Assembly: GCF_023667495.1 (NCBI RefSeq)
Contig: NZ_JAMOZL010000006.1
Location: forward strand, 186,001 to 250,000
DNA length: 64,000 nucleotides
Origin: Dyadobacter sp. MSC1_007
GTDB lineage: Bacteria; Bacteroidota; Bacteroidia; Cytophagales; Spirosomataceae
Direction of reading: 5' to 3'
Shown here: positions 44,599 to 53,026 of the stretch, piece after piece
How the letters are laid out: the number at the start of each line of letters is the position of its first letter
Position numbering within the stretch: position 1 is the stretch's first letter
The notes under the pieces: model-generated
What the model was told of the DNA's origin: nothing
What the model saw: only the letters and a program-made list of their open reading frames with translations
The model's database searches: none
Translations under genes and position numbers: made by a program

Positions 44599-45009
44599 AT
44601 GGCAATATACCCCTTCCTTACTTTCAACGGAAATTGCAAAGAGGCTATGCATTTCTACCAGTCTTGCTTCGGCGGCGAGCTGCAATTCACTTGTCTGGGC
44701 GACACGCCCGCAGGTAAGCAGTTCCCGATGGAGATCAGGCAGCTGGTTTTACATGCCCGTCTGGAGTCGGAGCACATCCGGCTTTTTGCTTCCGATCTGG
44801 GTGGCGAGGAAGGGGTGGCTTCGGGGAACACCATTTCGCTGTGGATCAGCATTGCGGCGCCGGAACAGCTGCGCCTGGTTTTCGGTAGATTATCCAAAAG
44901 AGGCAGGGTTACTGCGCCGCTGACGCCCGAAATGCTAGACGGGCAATGGGCCACGCTCACAGACCAGTATGATGTGCAGTGGATTTTTTCCATCGGGGGC
45001 GAATCATAG
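44599..45009 (+). CDS. Second PhnB-like VOC-family protein
   Basis: 136 residues, MAIYPFLTFNGNCKEAMHFYQSCFGGELQFTCLGDTP at the start, LVLHARLESEHIRLFASDLGGEEG in the middle and APLTPEMLDGQWATLTDQYDVQWIFSI at the end, the typical PhnB-like dimeric VOC fold. It is 9 bp after the first VOC gene, so the two are one transcript, possibly a heterodimer or paralogue pair. A hairpin with a T-run follows 35 bp after the stop. Confidence 0.9.
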   Translation: MAIYPFLTFNGNCKEAMHFYQSCFGGELQFTCLGDTPAGKQFPMEIRQLVLHARLESEHIRLFASDLGGEEGVASGNTISLWISIAAPEQLRLVFGRLSKRGRVTAPLTPEMLDGQWATLTDQYDVQWIFSIGGES

Positions 45010-45024
45010 AAAAAAGGTTTTTAT

Positions 45025-45032
45025 TAGGTTTG
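45025..45032 (+). promoter_or_regulatory. Possible -7 element upstream of the UvrA-like gene
   Basis: TAGGTTTG fits TAnnTTTG, but no convincing TTG -33 element lies at the right distance. If real, the transcript would begin just before the hairpin at 45044. Confidence 0.3.
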
Positions 45033-45043
45033 TGTTTACAGAG

Positions 45044-45071
45044 GAACGGTTATAGTGCAACCGTTCTTTTT
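45044..45071 (+). terminator. Terminator or attenuator between the VOC genes and the UvrA-like gene
   Basis: GAACGGTT (45044-45051) pairs perfectly with AACCGTTC (45059-45066) around a 7-nt loop and is followed by TTTTTC. It ends the VOC transcript; if the -7 box at 45025 is used, it would instead act as a leader attenuator for the gene at 45098. Confidence 0.75.
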
Positions 45072-45097
45072 CTATTAGCCAACTTCAAACTATTCTT

Positions 45098-47353
45098 ATG
45101 GGTCAGCAAGAGTACATCCGCATTCGTGGTGCCAGGGAAAATAATCTCAAAAATGTTTCGCTCGACATTCCCAAACGCAAAATCACCATCTTCACAGGGG
45201 TATCGGGTTCCGGCAAATCTTCCATTGTTTTTGACACGATAGGTGCAGAAGCGCAACGGCAGCTGAACGAAACATTCAGCATGTTCATCCGCAACCGGCT
45301 GCCGAGGATCAGCCAGCCCGAAGCCGACGTGATCGAAAATCTTTCAACTTCCATTGTCATCGACCAGAAACGCCTTGGAGGTAATTCCAGGTCCACGATG
45401 GGCACTATTACCGACATTTCAGCGGTTTTGCGGTTGTTATTTTCGCGCATTGGAAAGCCATTTGCAGGCTTCTCGAATGCTTTTTCCTTTAACGATCCTG
45501 CCGGAATGTGCCCTGAATGCAACGGATTAGGCAAAAAAGTAGAGGTGGACCTGGATAAATTTCTCGATCCGACCAAATCCCTGAACGACGGCGCCATTCT
45601 CTTTCCGACGTTCGCCGTGGGAAGCTGGTACTGGAAAAGCTACACGTTTTCGGGCATGCTTGATAACGACAAGAAGCTCGAAGATTATTCCGACGAGGAA
45701 ATGCATACGCTTCTATATGGAAAAGGCACCTATGAATCCAACTATAATGGAATGGTGTTCGAGACAAAATACGAAGGGTTGATTGACAAGTTCAACCGCT
45801 TGTACATTCAGAAAGATAGCAGCGAAATTTCCGAAAAGACCATCAAAAAAGCAGAACGTTTTCTCAGATACGGTGCTTGTCCCGCATGCAAAGGCGCGCG
45901 GCTGAACCAAAAGGCGCTGGAATGTAAGATAAATGGCATGAATATCGCTGAAATGTCGGCGATGGAAGTATCTGAATTGGTGAAGATCATTGAGCAGATC
46001 GATGATAAGGTGTCGGCACCAATGATCTCGACGCTAACAGAGCGGCTGCAACATCTGGTAGATATCGGCCTGGGTTACCTGAGTCTCGACCGCGAAACCG
46101 GTACGCTGTCCGGCGGAGAATCACAGCGCATTAAAATGGTAAAGCATCTCAACAGCAGCCTGATCGACATTACTTACATTTTCGACGAGCCAAGCATAGG
46201 CCTGCACCCGCGCGACGTCCACAGGCTCAACGAATTGCTCCAAAAGTTGAGAGATAAAGGCAATACGATCCTGGTGGTCGAGCATGATCCTGACGTGATC
46301 CGCATTGCCGATCATATTGTGGATGTGGGCCCCAAAGCAGGTAATCGCGGCGGAGCGATTGTTTATGAAGGCGATTATCGGGGACTTGTAAAGGCGGACA
46401 CGCTCACAGGCCGCTGCATAAACCGGGACGTGCCCATTAAAACCAAGTTCAGGCAAGCAAGTCGTTTTATGCAGATCAAAAATGCAAAAAAGCACAACCT
46501 GAAAAACGTGTCGGTGGCCATTCCGGAGGGCGTGTTCACGGTTGTTACCGGCGTGGCAGGATCAGGCAAGAGCTCGTTGATCAATGGCGTGTTCCTTTCG
46601 CAGCATCCCGAGGCAATCGTGATCGATCAGTCGGCGGTAGGGACTTCGATCCGCTCCAACCCGGCGACCTACACGGGCATTATGGACGATATACGCAAGC
46701 TTTTTGGTAAAACGAATAAAGTGAGCCCATCTCTTTTTAGCTTCAATTCCAATGGCGCCTGTCCGGAATGCCAGGGGTTGGGGTTCATATTCACAGACCT
46801 CGCTTTTCTGGAACCGGTCAAAACGGTTTGCGAAACGTGCGAAGGCAAGCGCTTCAAACCGGAAGTCCTGGAATATAAAGTGCAGGACAAATCGATCACC
46901 GACGTGCTGGAAATGACCGTGGAGCAATCGCTTACATTCTTCAAGACGAAAGATGTATTGCACAAATTGAAGGCAATGAACGACGTCGGTCTAAATTATC
47001 TTACCCTTGGCCAGCCATTGAGCACCTTATCGGGCGGAGAATGCCAGCGTATTAAACTAGCCGGGGAGCTTCACAAAAACGGTAGTATTTACGTCATGGA
47101 TGAGCCTACGACTGGTTTGCATATGTCCGATACAGGCCATTTACTCGAAATCATCGATCATTTGGTAGACCAGGGGAATTCCGTGATTGTCATCGAACAT
47201 AATACCGAAGTAATGAAACATGCCGACTGGATCATCGACCTTGGCCCGGAAGGAGGGCATAAGGGAGGCCAGATTCTGTTTGAAGGCACACCAGCCGACC
47301 TGCTGCATGCAGAACATTCATTAACGGGAAGGTATCTCGCAAATGGCGTCTGA
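45098..47353 (+). CDS. UvrA-like ABC ATPase (DrrC/UvrA2 type, no UvrB-binding domain)
   Basis: 751 residues, against ~940 in true UvrA. Two ABC halves are present: Walker A GVSGSGKSS (34-42) and GVAGSGKSS (~485), signature motifs LSGGESQRI (~345) and LSGGECQRI (~645), and Walker B YIFDEPSIGLHP and YVMDEPTTGLH. Zinc-finger cysteines are retained (CPECNGLG ~137, CPACKGAR, CPECQGLG, CETCEGKR). The UvrB-binding insert is missing, so it cannot do normal excision repair. Relatives such as DrrC give resistance to DNA-intercalating drugs. It sits between VOC and SRPBCC genes. Confidence 0.9.
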   Translation: MGQQEYIRIRGARENNLKNVSLDIPKRKITIFTGVSGSGKSSIVFDTIGAEAQRQLNETFSMFIRNRLPRISQPEADVIENLSTSIVIDQKRLGGNSRSTMGTITDISAVLRLLFSRIGKPFAGFSNAFSFNDPAGMCPECNGLGKKVEVDLDKFLDPTKSLNDGAILFPTFAVGSWYWKSYTFSGMLDNDKKLEDYSDEEMHTLLYGKGTYESNYNGMVFETKYEGLIDKFNRLYIQKDSSEISEKTIKKAERFLRYGACPACKGARLNQKALECKINGMNIAEMSAMEVSELVKIIEQIDDKVSAPMISTLTERLQHLVDIGLGYLSLDRETGTLSGGESQRIKMVKHLNSSLIDITYIFDEPSIGLHPRDVHRLNELLQKLRDKGNTILVVEHDPDVIRIADHIVDVGPKAGNRGGAIVYEGDYRGLVKADTLTGRCINRDVPIKTKFRQASRFMQIKNAKKHNLKNVSVAIPEGVFTVVTGVAGSGKSSLINGVFLSQHPEAIVIDQSAVGTSIRSNPATYTGIMDDIRKLFGKTNKVSPSLFSFNSNGACPECQGLGFIFTDLAFLEPVKTVCETCEGKRFKPEVLEYKVQDKSITDVLEMTVEQSLTFFKTKDVLHKLKAMNDVGLNYLTLGQPLSTLSGGECQRIKLAGELHKNGSIYVMDEPTTGLHMSDTGHLLEIIDHLVDQGNSVIVIEHNTEVMKHADWIIDLGPEGGHKGGQILFEGTPADLLHAEHSLTGRYLANGV

Positions 47354-47397
47354 AATTGTCTCGTTAAACCCCTCGGATGGCGCGTTTGGCAACTGTT

Positions 47398-47419
47398 TGT
47401 AACCGGGGAGCCGGTTACA
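47398..47419. promoter_or_regulatory. 9-bp-arm palindrome, putative operator
   Basis: TGTAACCGG (47398-47406) and CCGGTTACA (47411-47419) are perfect complements around GGAG. It lies 27 bp before the SRPBCC start codon, where a dimeric repressor would act. No regulator gene is adjacent. There is no T-run, so termination is unlikely. Confidence 0.55.
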
Positions 47420-47445
47420 TTTACAGTCTCAAAAAGCTATTATCC

Positions 47446-47877
47446 ATGGAGAAGATTGAACACATCAACTACATTAATGCGCCGATTGGCAAAGTATACG
47501 AAGCGCTGACTACTCAGGCCGGCCTCGGCGGCGTATGGACAACGGAACTGACGGTGCATTCCGGCGTTGGCGTCATCAACGAGTTCGGCTTCGGGTCTGA
47601 TGATATTGTGAAAATGAAGGTCGTTGAACTGGTTGAAAATAAGCGCATTGAATGGCTCTGCACGGATTCTGACCCTGAATGGGTCGCTACCGGCGTTTCA
47701 TTCGACCTCACCGAACGCAAAAATGGCGTCACTGCCGTAGTCCTCAAACATTTCGACTGGCGCGAACTCACCGAATTTTACCAATGGTGCAACTACAACT
47801 GGGCCATGTTCTTGTTGAGTCTGAAACATTACGTCGAAGACGGCAAGGGCACCCCGTATCAGGAGCGGAAGTTTTAG
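47446..47877 (+). CDS. SRPBCC (AHSA1-like) ligand-binding protein
   Basis: 143 residues from the ATG at 47446; the longer frame would include the palindrome and is rejected. MEKIEHINYINAPIGKVYEALTTQAGLGGVWTTELTVHSGVG, MKVVELVENKRIEWLCTDSDPEWVATGVSFDLTE and a C-terminal helix WAMFLLSLKHYVEDGKGTPY are the START/Bet v1-like AHSA1 pattern, a hydrophobic-ligand cavity. It follows the UvrA-like gene by 92 bp. A role in toxin or xenobiotic binding is suggested only by its neighbours. Confidence 0.9.
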   Translation: MEKIEHINYINAPIGKVYEALTTQAGLGGVWTTELTVHSGVGVINEFGFGSDDIVKMKVVELVENKRIEWLCTDSDPEWVATGVSFDLTERKNGVTAVVLKHFDWRELTEFYQWCNYNWAMFLLSLKHYVEDGKGTPYQERKF

Positions 47878-47947
47878 GCGTTAGGGGGAAGTCTGCACAA
47901 ACAGTACAACTAATTTTATTTTCATGACTAATAGTTAAAGCACCCGT

Positions 47948-48841
47948 TTACTTAATTGTCAGACGCCCGAATTCGGCGTTGATGTCGACATTGGCGAGCT
48001 GGTTTCTGGAAAAGAATGCTTCTTTGAAGTCGGAAGTATTACGTTTCCATTTGAACCCGTTGGGTAATTTCATAGTGGCGTAAGCACCGTTGATGGTGTA
48101 GTCGAAAAGCTGCCAGTTTTTGGCCAGTAATGTTATTTCAGCTTTTTTGGAATGAATACCCAGACTTGTAAGGCCCACGGTCGGATAAATTTCCACGCTT
48201 CCATAAACGGCGTCCAGCCGGATGGCGCCCGAAATCTGGTCGAGCCGGATGTTGGTATGGTCGCTTGTGAAAGTAAAAGTACCGGCGAGCTCATTGCCTT
48301 TCAGCTCTCCAAATGTGGTGTTTAACGCGCCTTTGCCGCTTAATCCGGTAACATTGGTTGTGCAAAAGTCGGCTTTCAGAGTCAGCTGGTTCGTCAGGCC
48401 TCGCAGGTTAATGGTACCAAACGAATTTTTGAGGTCTACCGCACAGGAAGGCGGCAGGTGAATGATGTACCGCGTTTTCAGGTTGGACGCTGGTTTCGCT
48501 TCGCCGTCTTTGAGCACAATGTAATTCCGTAGAAAGAAATCCTTTCCATTTCGGTCGGCGATATACTGCAACTTCGAAAGGTCTTGCGTAGCGGTAGCGC
48601 GGTCAGGATGGCGGGCTGAGAGCTCCATAACTACTGAAATGTCAGCCTTATCCCAGGTAATCATTTCAATGTCAGCTTTTTCCGCACTGATGTACAATGT
48701 ACGCACTGCGGGCGCGCCGATCGTCTTTTCGATCTTTTTGGTCGCTACCTGCAATGTGCCCTGGGCGTTGGCCGGGCCGCTGATGAATGTCCAGAAGAGG
48801 AGGGCCACTAATGGACTGATGCTATATCGGTTCGGTTTCAT
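47948..48841 (-). CDS. DUF4097-like secreted beta-solenoid protein
   Basis: 297 residues with a signal peptide ending near residue 26 (PANAQG). The mature part is a run of short beta-strands with repeated small residues (SFGTINLRGLTNQLTLKADFCTTNVTGLSGKGALNTTFGELKGNELAGTFTFTSDHTNIRLDQISGAIRLDAVYGSVEIYP), the pattern of DUF4097/DUF2807-type adhesin-like proteins. Such proteins often follow ECF sigma/anti-sigma pairs in Bacteroidota. Third gene of that operon, 10 bp after the anti-sigma-like gene; likely an envelope-stress output or sensor. Confidence 0.8.
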   Translation of the reverse strand: MKPNRYSISPLVALLFWTFISGPANAQGTLQVATKKIEKTIGAPAVRTLYISAEKADIEMITWDKADISVVMELSARHPDRATATQDLSKLQYIADRNGKDFFLRNYIVLKDGEAKPASNLKTRYIIHLPPSCAVDLKNSFGTINLRGLTNQLTLKADFCTTNVTGLSGKGALNTTFGELKGNELAGTFTFTSDHTNIRLDQISGAIRLDAVYGSVEIYPTVGLTSLGIHSKKAEITLLAKNWQLFDYTINGAYATMKLPNGFKWKRNTSDFKEAFFSRNQLANVDINAEFGRLTIK

Positions 48842-48851
48842 TTTGTTTGTG

Positions 48852-49421
48852 CTAAATCATTTTGGCCATTTCATTCAGAATTTCAGCTTTTTGCTGCTCT
48901 ACACTAATAAACTGTCGCACCAGTTCGGGCTCAGCATTGTAATCCCCGATCGCTTCCTGTAATTGGTCGGATGCCGAACTCAACTTCTCATATTCTGTCC
49001 GCAACCGCCGGTAGTCGTCACTGTTACACACCAGCGTTTCAGCCTCGCAATAGGCTTTCAATTTCTGGTATTGTACGTCAGTTACCAGGTCGGTGCCCGT
49101 CTGCAAGCGCGGGTCCGCCTTTTCCTGGGTGTAGGATATGCCGGCGGAAGGGTTGGTCCTTACCAGCAATACGCCGGCCATCAGCACGATGGCAGCTGCG
49201 GCTGCATACCACCAGACCATTGCTGTTTTCGAGCCCTTGTTTTTCTTCTCGATCAGCGACCATAGCTTGTCATCCGGCTCATAAAGAGGCATTTGCTGCA
49301 ATGCTTTTTGCAATGGCTGCTCGTTCAGTTTTTCGCGCAATGCGTCCCATACCTGCTCTCCGGGCTCGTATTTCGGAAACCGGCCGATCGCATCTTGCAA
49401 AGTTTTATGATTTCTTTCCAT
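48852..49421 (-). CDS. Membrane-anchored anti-sigma-factor-like protein
   Basis: 189 residues. Two similar N-terminal segments (LQDAIGRFPKYEPGEQVWDALREKLNE and LQKALQQMPLYEPDDKLWSLIEKKN) form the probable cytosolic sigma-binding part; one transmembrane helix (MVWWYAAAAAIVLMAGVLLV, ~68-88) follows, then a helical periplasmic domain with two Cys (AYCEAETLVCNSDDY). The internal duplication is unusual. It lies 8 bp after the ECF sigma gene, the usual place of the cognate anti-sigma factor. Assignment rests on context and topology. Confidence 0.75.
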   Translation of the reverse strand: MERNHKTLQDAIGRFPKYEPGEQVWDALREKLNEQPLQKALQQMPLYEPDDKLWSLIEKKNKGSKTAMVWWYAAAAAIVLMAGVLLVRTNPSAGISYTQEKADPRLQTGTDLVTDVQYQKLKAYCEAETLVCNSDDYRRLRTEYEKLSSASDQLQEAIGDYNAEPELVRQFISVEQQKAEILNEMAKMI

Positions 49422-49429
49422 GATAAATT

Positions 49430-49939
49430 TCAGTTGATCGAAAGCATTGTCCTTAGCTTCCTTTTGGCATGAAACAGCTGCGATTTGGAAGTTCCTTCCG
49501 AGATATTCAACATTACTGCAATCTCGCGATGGGTGTAGCCTTCCACTTCCGCAAGCACAAAAATCGTCCTGAAACCCTGGGGCAGGGATAATATCGCCGT
49601 TTCGAGATGTGCCGCATTAATGTCCGAATTGCCCCAATCGACTACCTCGCCCGTGTAATCCTCCACATTTTGCCATATCACCGTCTTTTTCTTTTTGGTA
49701 GATTTTCGCACAACGATCTGTTTGATCCAGGCGCCCAATGTAGCGTCGCCGCGAAACTGGTCCAGGTGCCGGAACACGTCCAGGAACGCATCCTGCAATA
49801 CATCATTGGCATCGTCGAAATCACCGGTAATGCGGTATGCGAGCGTGTACATCGCTTTTTTGTAACGGTCGTACAACTGTCGCTGTGCAATCCGGTCGTG
49901 CAGCAGGCAGCCTGTGATCAAATCCGCTTCCGAAATCAT
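49430..49939 (-). CDS. ECF-family RNA polymerase sigma factor
   Basis: 169 residues. Region 2 (YDRYKKAMYTLAYRITGDFDDANDVLQDAFLDVFRHLDQFRGDATLGAWIKQIVVRKS) and region 4 (LPQGFRTIFVLAEVEGYTHREIAVMLNISEGTSKSQLFHAKRKLRTML) are complete, and the gene is of usual ECF length. It directs transcription of its own operon and probably envelope genes, under control of the membrane protein encoded next. No FecR-like partner or TonB gene is adjacent. Confidence 0.95.
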   Translation of the reverse strand: MISEADLITGCLLHDRIAQRQLYDRYKKAMYTLAYRITGDFDDANDVLQDAFLDVFRHLDQFRGDATLGAWIKQIVVRKSTKKKKTVIWQNVEDYTGEVVDWGNSDINAAHLETAILSLPQGFRTIFVLAEVEGYTHREIAVMLNISEGTSKSQLFHAKRKLRTMLSIN

Positions 49940-50111
49940 GCCATTATTTTTTGTGTATCCGGGTTAAAGAGGCTGTAACAATCGCGAATGGTTGTATGAA
50001 ATGCAAAATAATGTAAGCCGTCACTGTATTATTTTACAGGATTTACTTTTAGGGAGCTGATCAATAAGGTATTAGAACAGATTTCCGCGATTTTTGAAAA
50101 TACGGATAGAA

Positions 50112-51668
50112 TCAACGCTCAACCTGGCAACCGACGGGCATGGTGGCATGTTTGAGGCGGTACACAAACCAATATCTGGCGACCTTGCCATTACGCTTCT
50201 GTGTGATGGTCCCGGCATGCTCGAAGGCTTCAAACTGCCCTGCATATTGTTCTGCCGGGTCTGTAAAATTGTTGGAAGGAGAAATGTAATAGGCGTCTCT
50301 TCCCCGCGCGACTTGCCCGTAACGGGCATTGAGCCAGCAGAACTGATGCAGGTCAGCGATGTTGCCCGCTCCGACGACGCGCATTTGCAGCGGGAATGCG
50401 ACATAATAGTAAATGTGCGAGCCGGGAAACCATTTATGAATGAGCAAAGGCGCATTCGCCGTCATGCGTTCGGACCGTATATCGTCCTTCCTGATTTTTT
50501 CAAATGGAGCTCTGAGGGTTTCCCAGCCCGTTACATCCAGCGTGGCATCGCCCGATCCTGTACGGGGATACGTTTTGGGGCTCATGGTGCCGGGGTAGTA
50601 ACGAATAAGCAGCGGCCCGGCGACAAATACGAATGCAATCAGCACAATGCAGGCATTCAACGACTTCTGATAACTACCTGTGGGACGATCACCAAGCTTC
50701 CCGTTCAGGAACGCAGCGGTGATGAGTGTAAAACCGATGAACCCGGGCCCGCTCCAGTGTGGCAACGTATCGCGGAACAGCGATACCAGCGTGGTACTGG
50801 CAATAATAGGCAGGCTGCACCACAAAAGTACTGCCATTGCTTCATTATCCATAAATCTACGGCCGCGGACGAAAGCATTGCCGGTCAATATATACAATGC
50901 GAACGTGATCGGGTTACAGTAAAGGATCTGGCCGATCGTTGTTCTTAAAAATGATTTCAGGTCAATGCCCTGTTCGCCGATCGTCACCCGCTCGCTATGG
51001 AAACGCCAGGTGATGAAGTCGTTTTGAATGTTCCAGAACAGGATGGGGGAGGATAGCAGCGCGGTAATGCCGAGAGAGAGGTATAAATATGGATTTTGAA
51101 ATAAATCCCGGCGGTGAAAAAGAATGTACCCGCCAAACCCAAACCATAGAAACACACCATGCACCTTGCTCATTACCGCCAGGCCTGTCCAGAAACCGAA
51201 CAATAACAAGTGCAAGTTAATATGCTTACCCAACCCGGAACCGGCGATCATCAATATGGAATATAATGCTGCCAGCCAAAATACAACCTGAATCGAATCG
51301 GGCAGGATGAAAATGCCTGCTATAATGCTGCTATAAATAGAGGTATTGTACAAAATGGCTGCGATGGTGCCGGTCCGTTTGTTGCTGATCAGTTCTCCGC
51401 ACCGGAAAATAAACCAGGTATTCACCGCTGCACCAATTATGCCCGGCATACGTACCATCAGTTCGTGGTTCCAATGCAGGTTGAATGTAAATAGCCGTAT
51501 GAATATCCCGACGAGCGGCGGATGGTCGAAATGGTTCCAGTCCGGAAGAATGGCGTAGGTGAAATAGTAGACCTCGTCATTGCCAAGGTTAATCGCACAT
51601 GCTATAATGCACCGGATGGCAGTAAATGCTACTATGAGCAACAGGAGCGGTCTTTTGCTTATCTCCAT
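50112..51668 (-). CDS. GT39-like membrane glycosyltransferase (ArnT/PMT type)
   Basis: 518 residues from the ATG at 51666-51668. Multi-pass: about eleven hydrophobic segments in the first 400 residues. The first periplasmic loop carries NLGNDEVYYFTYAILPDWNHFDHPPLVGIFIRLF, with the Asp-Glu pair typical of the GT-C PMT_2/ArnT family, which moves a sugar from a polyprenyl-phosphate to lipid or protein. The C-terminal ~110 residues form a soluble periplasmic domain. Its start overlaps the end of the PHP-like gene by 10 bp, so the two are coupled. Confidence 0.85.
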   Translation of the reverse strand: MEISKRPLLLLIVAFTAIRCIIACAINLGNDEVYYFTYAILPDWNHFDHPPLVGIFIRLFTFNLHWNHELMVRMPGIIGAAVNTWFIFRCGELISNKRTGTIAAILYNTSIYSSIIAGIFILPDSIQVVFWLAALYSILMIAGSGLGKHINLHLLLFGFWTGLAVMSKVHGVFLWFGFGGYILFHRRDLFQNPYLYLSLGITALLSSPILFWNIQNDFITWRFHSERVTIGEQGIDLKSFLRTTIGQILYCNPITFALYILTGNAFVRGRRFMDNEAMAVLLWCSLPIIASTTLVSLFRDTLPHWSGPGFIGFTLITAAFLNGKLGDRPTGSYQKSLNACIVLIAFVFVAGPLLIRYYPGTMSPKTYPRTGSGDATLDVTGWETLRAPFEKIRKDDIRSERMTANAPLLIHKWFPGSHIYYYVAFPLQMRVVGAGNIADLHQFCWLNARYGQVARGRDAYYISPSNNFTDPAEQYAGQFEAFEHAGTITQKRNGKVARYWFVYRLKHATMPVGCQVER

Positions 51669-52840
51669 ATCAACCTGCGTCTGCCAAAGCGTTGCCTGCC
51701 GGCCGAAAGAATGCGCCATACGAGGAAGGTCCACAAAAGGAGGACCAGCATACCAAGGCTTCTGAAAAAAGTCGTTTCATTAAAATTCTCATACACCGGC
51801 AATGCCTTGTAGCCTTTTTGCGATGTAAAGAAAACAGGGTTTAGAAAAATAGTTGTACCGTTGGCGTAGCGGAATGTCGCCCTGGCGTAATGGTCTTCCG
51901 GTCTGAGGCGGAAACGGATGTGGGTATCGTTTTGCGCGGTGGCGAGGATCTTGCCGTTTTGTCCAGTGAGATCGATCTCGCTAGCTGGCTGGCTCATCTC
52001 GATATATATAGAATCTGCTTGCACGGTCATTTCGCGGAGAGCCGGAATAGAATCATGGTGCTGGCTTTCGCCAATGATAACGCCATAGCTTCGGCCCGAC
52101 TTTAATGCACTCACAACCCCCCGCGCTGTGCTGTCTTTTGCATTTACAAATGTACATCGCTGCCCCAGCCGCTTTTTAGCAATCACATTATGAATATCAT
52201 CGTCTCCGACAATAAAAACGCGTTTTCCGGCTGATAATGCGGCATCCCATTGCGCCGTAGAGGTTACCGACGGGTTGAGTACTTCCATGCAATCATAATG
52301 TCCGAGCTGTGCGAGGTCGTCGGCAGTGTAGCCGTTTTTCAATGCAGGATGGTTCAGGATCACGACGGCATCGGGCTCGTCTAGGTGGCTCAGGACGTGT
52401 TGTTTATTGTGGGTTGTTTGGGGGAAAAGATAGTCGAGCCATTGTACTTGTCTGCTACCGAGCACTAGCTGATGCGTTTTGCGGATGTTGTACCCGTGCT
52501 CGTAGGCAGAGAGATAATTAGCCTCATCGGCATTGGTAGTGTCGATATGATGGTAGTTTGAAACACAATGTATGCCGTAATGCAGTGCTTTATAGGCTTC
52601 GTGGATGTCCTGGGCGGTGCCGTGGCCGTTGGTGACACCCTCCCATGCGCGTGCATGAGCGTGGAAGTTGCATTTGAGCCAGTCGGAGGGATTAATGGAA
52701 TCGTATGGATTAGTGATAACAGACCCTTCAAATGGGATCGGGTCATTGAACTGATATCGCGGACACAGCAGAAACTGCGAAACCAGCAGCCAGAGGACCC
52801 AAGTGCAAAATACCAGCAGCGGAATGCGGAGTAGCTTCAT
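51659..52840 (-). CDS. PHP-like metallohydrolase domain protein with membrane anchors
   Basis: 393 residues. An N-terminal helix (LLRIPLLVFCTWVLWLLVSQFLL) and a C-terminal helix (SLGMLVLLLWTFLVWRIL) anchor a periplasmic domain with PHP-type metal motifs: CNFHAHARAW, VSNYHHIDT, VVILNHPALKNGY and VFIVGDDDIH. A beta-sandwich follows (~275-350). PHP enzymes hydrolyse phosphate or phosphodiester bonds; here the membrane setting and the coupled GT39 gene suggest action on a lipid-linked or envelope glycan. That role is inference. Confidence 0.75.
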   Translation of the reverse strand: MKLLRIPLLVFCTWVLWLLVSQFLLCPRYQFNDPIPFEGSVITNPYDSINPSDWLKCNFHAHARAWEGVTNGHGTAQDIHEAYKALHYGIHCVSNYHHIDTTNADEANYLSAYEHGYNIRKTHQLVLGSRQVQWLDYLFPQTTHNKQHVLSHLDEPDAVVILNHPALKNGYTADDLAQLGHYDCMEVLNPSVTSTAQWDAALSAGKRVFIVGDDDIHNVIAKKRLGQRCTFVNAKDSTARGVVSALKSGRSYGVIIGESQHHDSIPALREMTVQADSIYIEMSQPASEIDLTGQNGKILATAQNDTHIRFRLRPEDHYARATFRYANGTTIFLNPVFFTSQKGYKALPVYENFNETTFFRSLGMLVLLLWTFLVWRILSAGRQRFGRRRLIWR

Positions 52841-53026
52841 GGCAGCAAATATGCCCTTCTACTGTTAACGCAATATTAGCCTAATGATAAGTTTCAGGAG
52901 AGTTTACTAAAAGTTAAATATTAATTAACATTCTGGTAAAATACTTTATAGGTGCGTAAATTGTTTAGTATTTATTCACAAAAAATATTTGTTTCAACTG
53001 TTTTTTCTACTCTTAACCCAACCATT

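Noticed and set aside
45098-47353. Canonical excinuclease UvrA
   Set aside because: About 190 residues too short; the UvrB-binding domain is missing.
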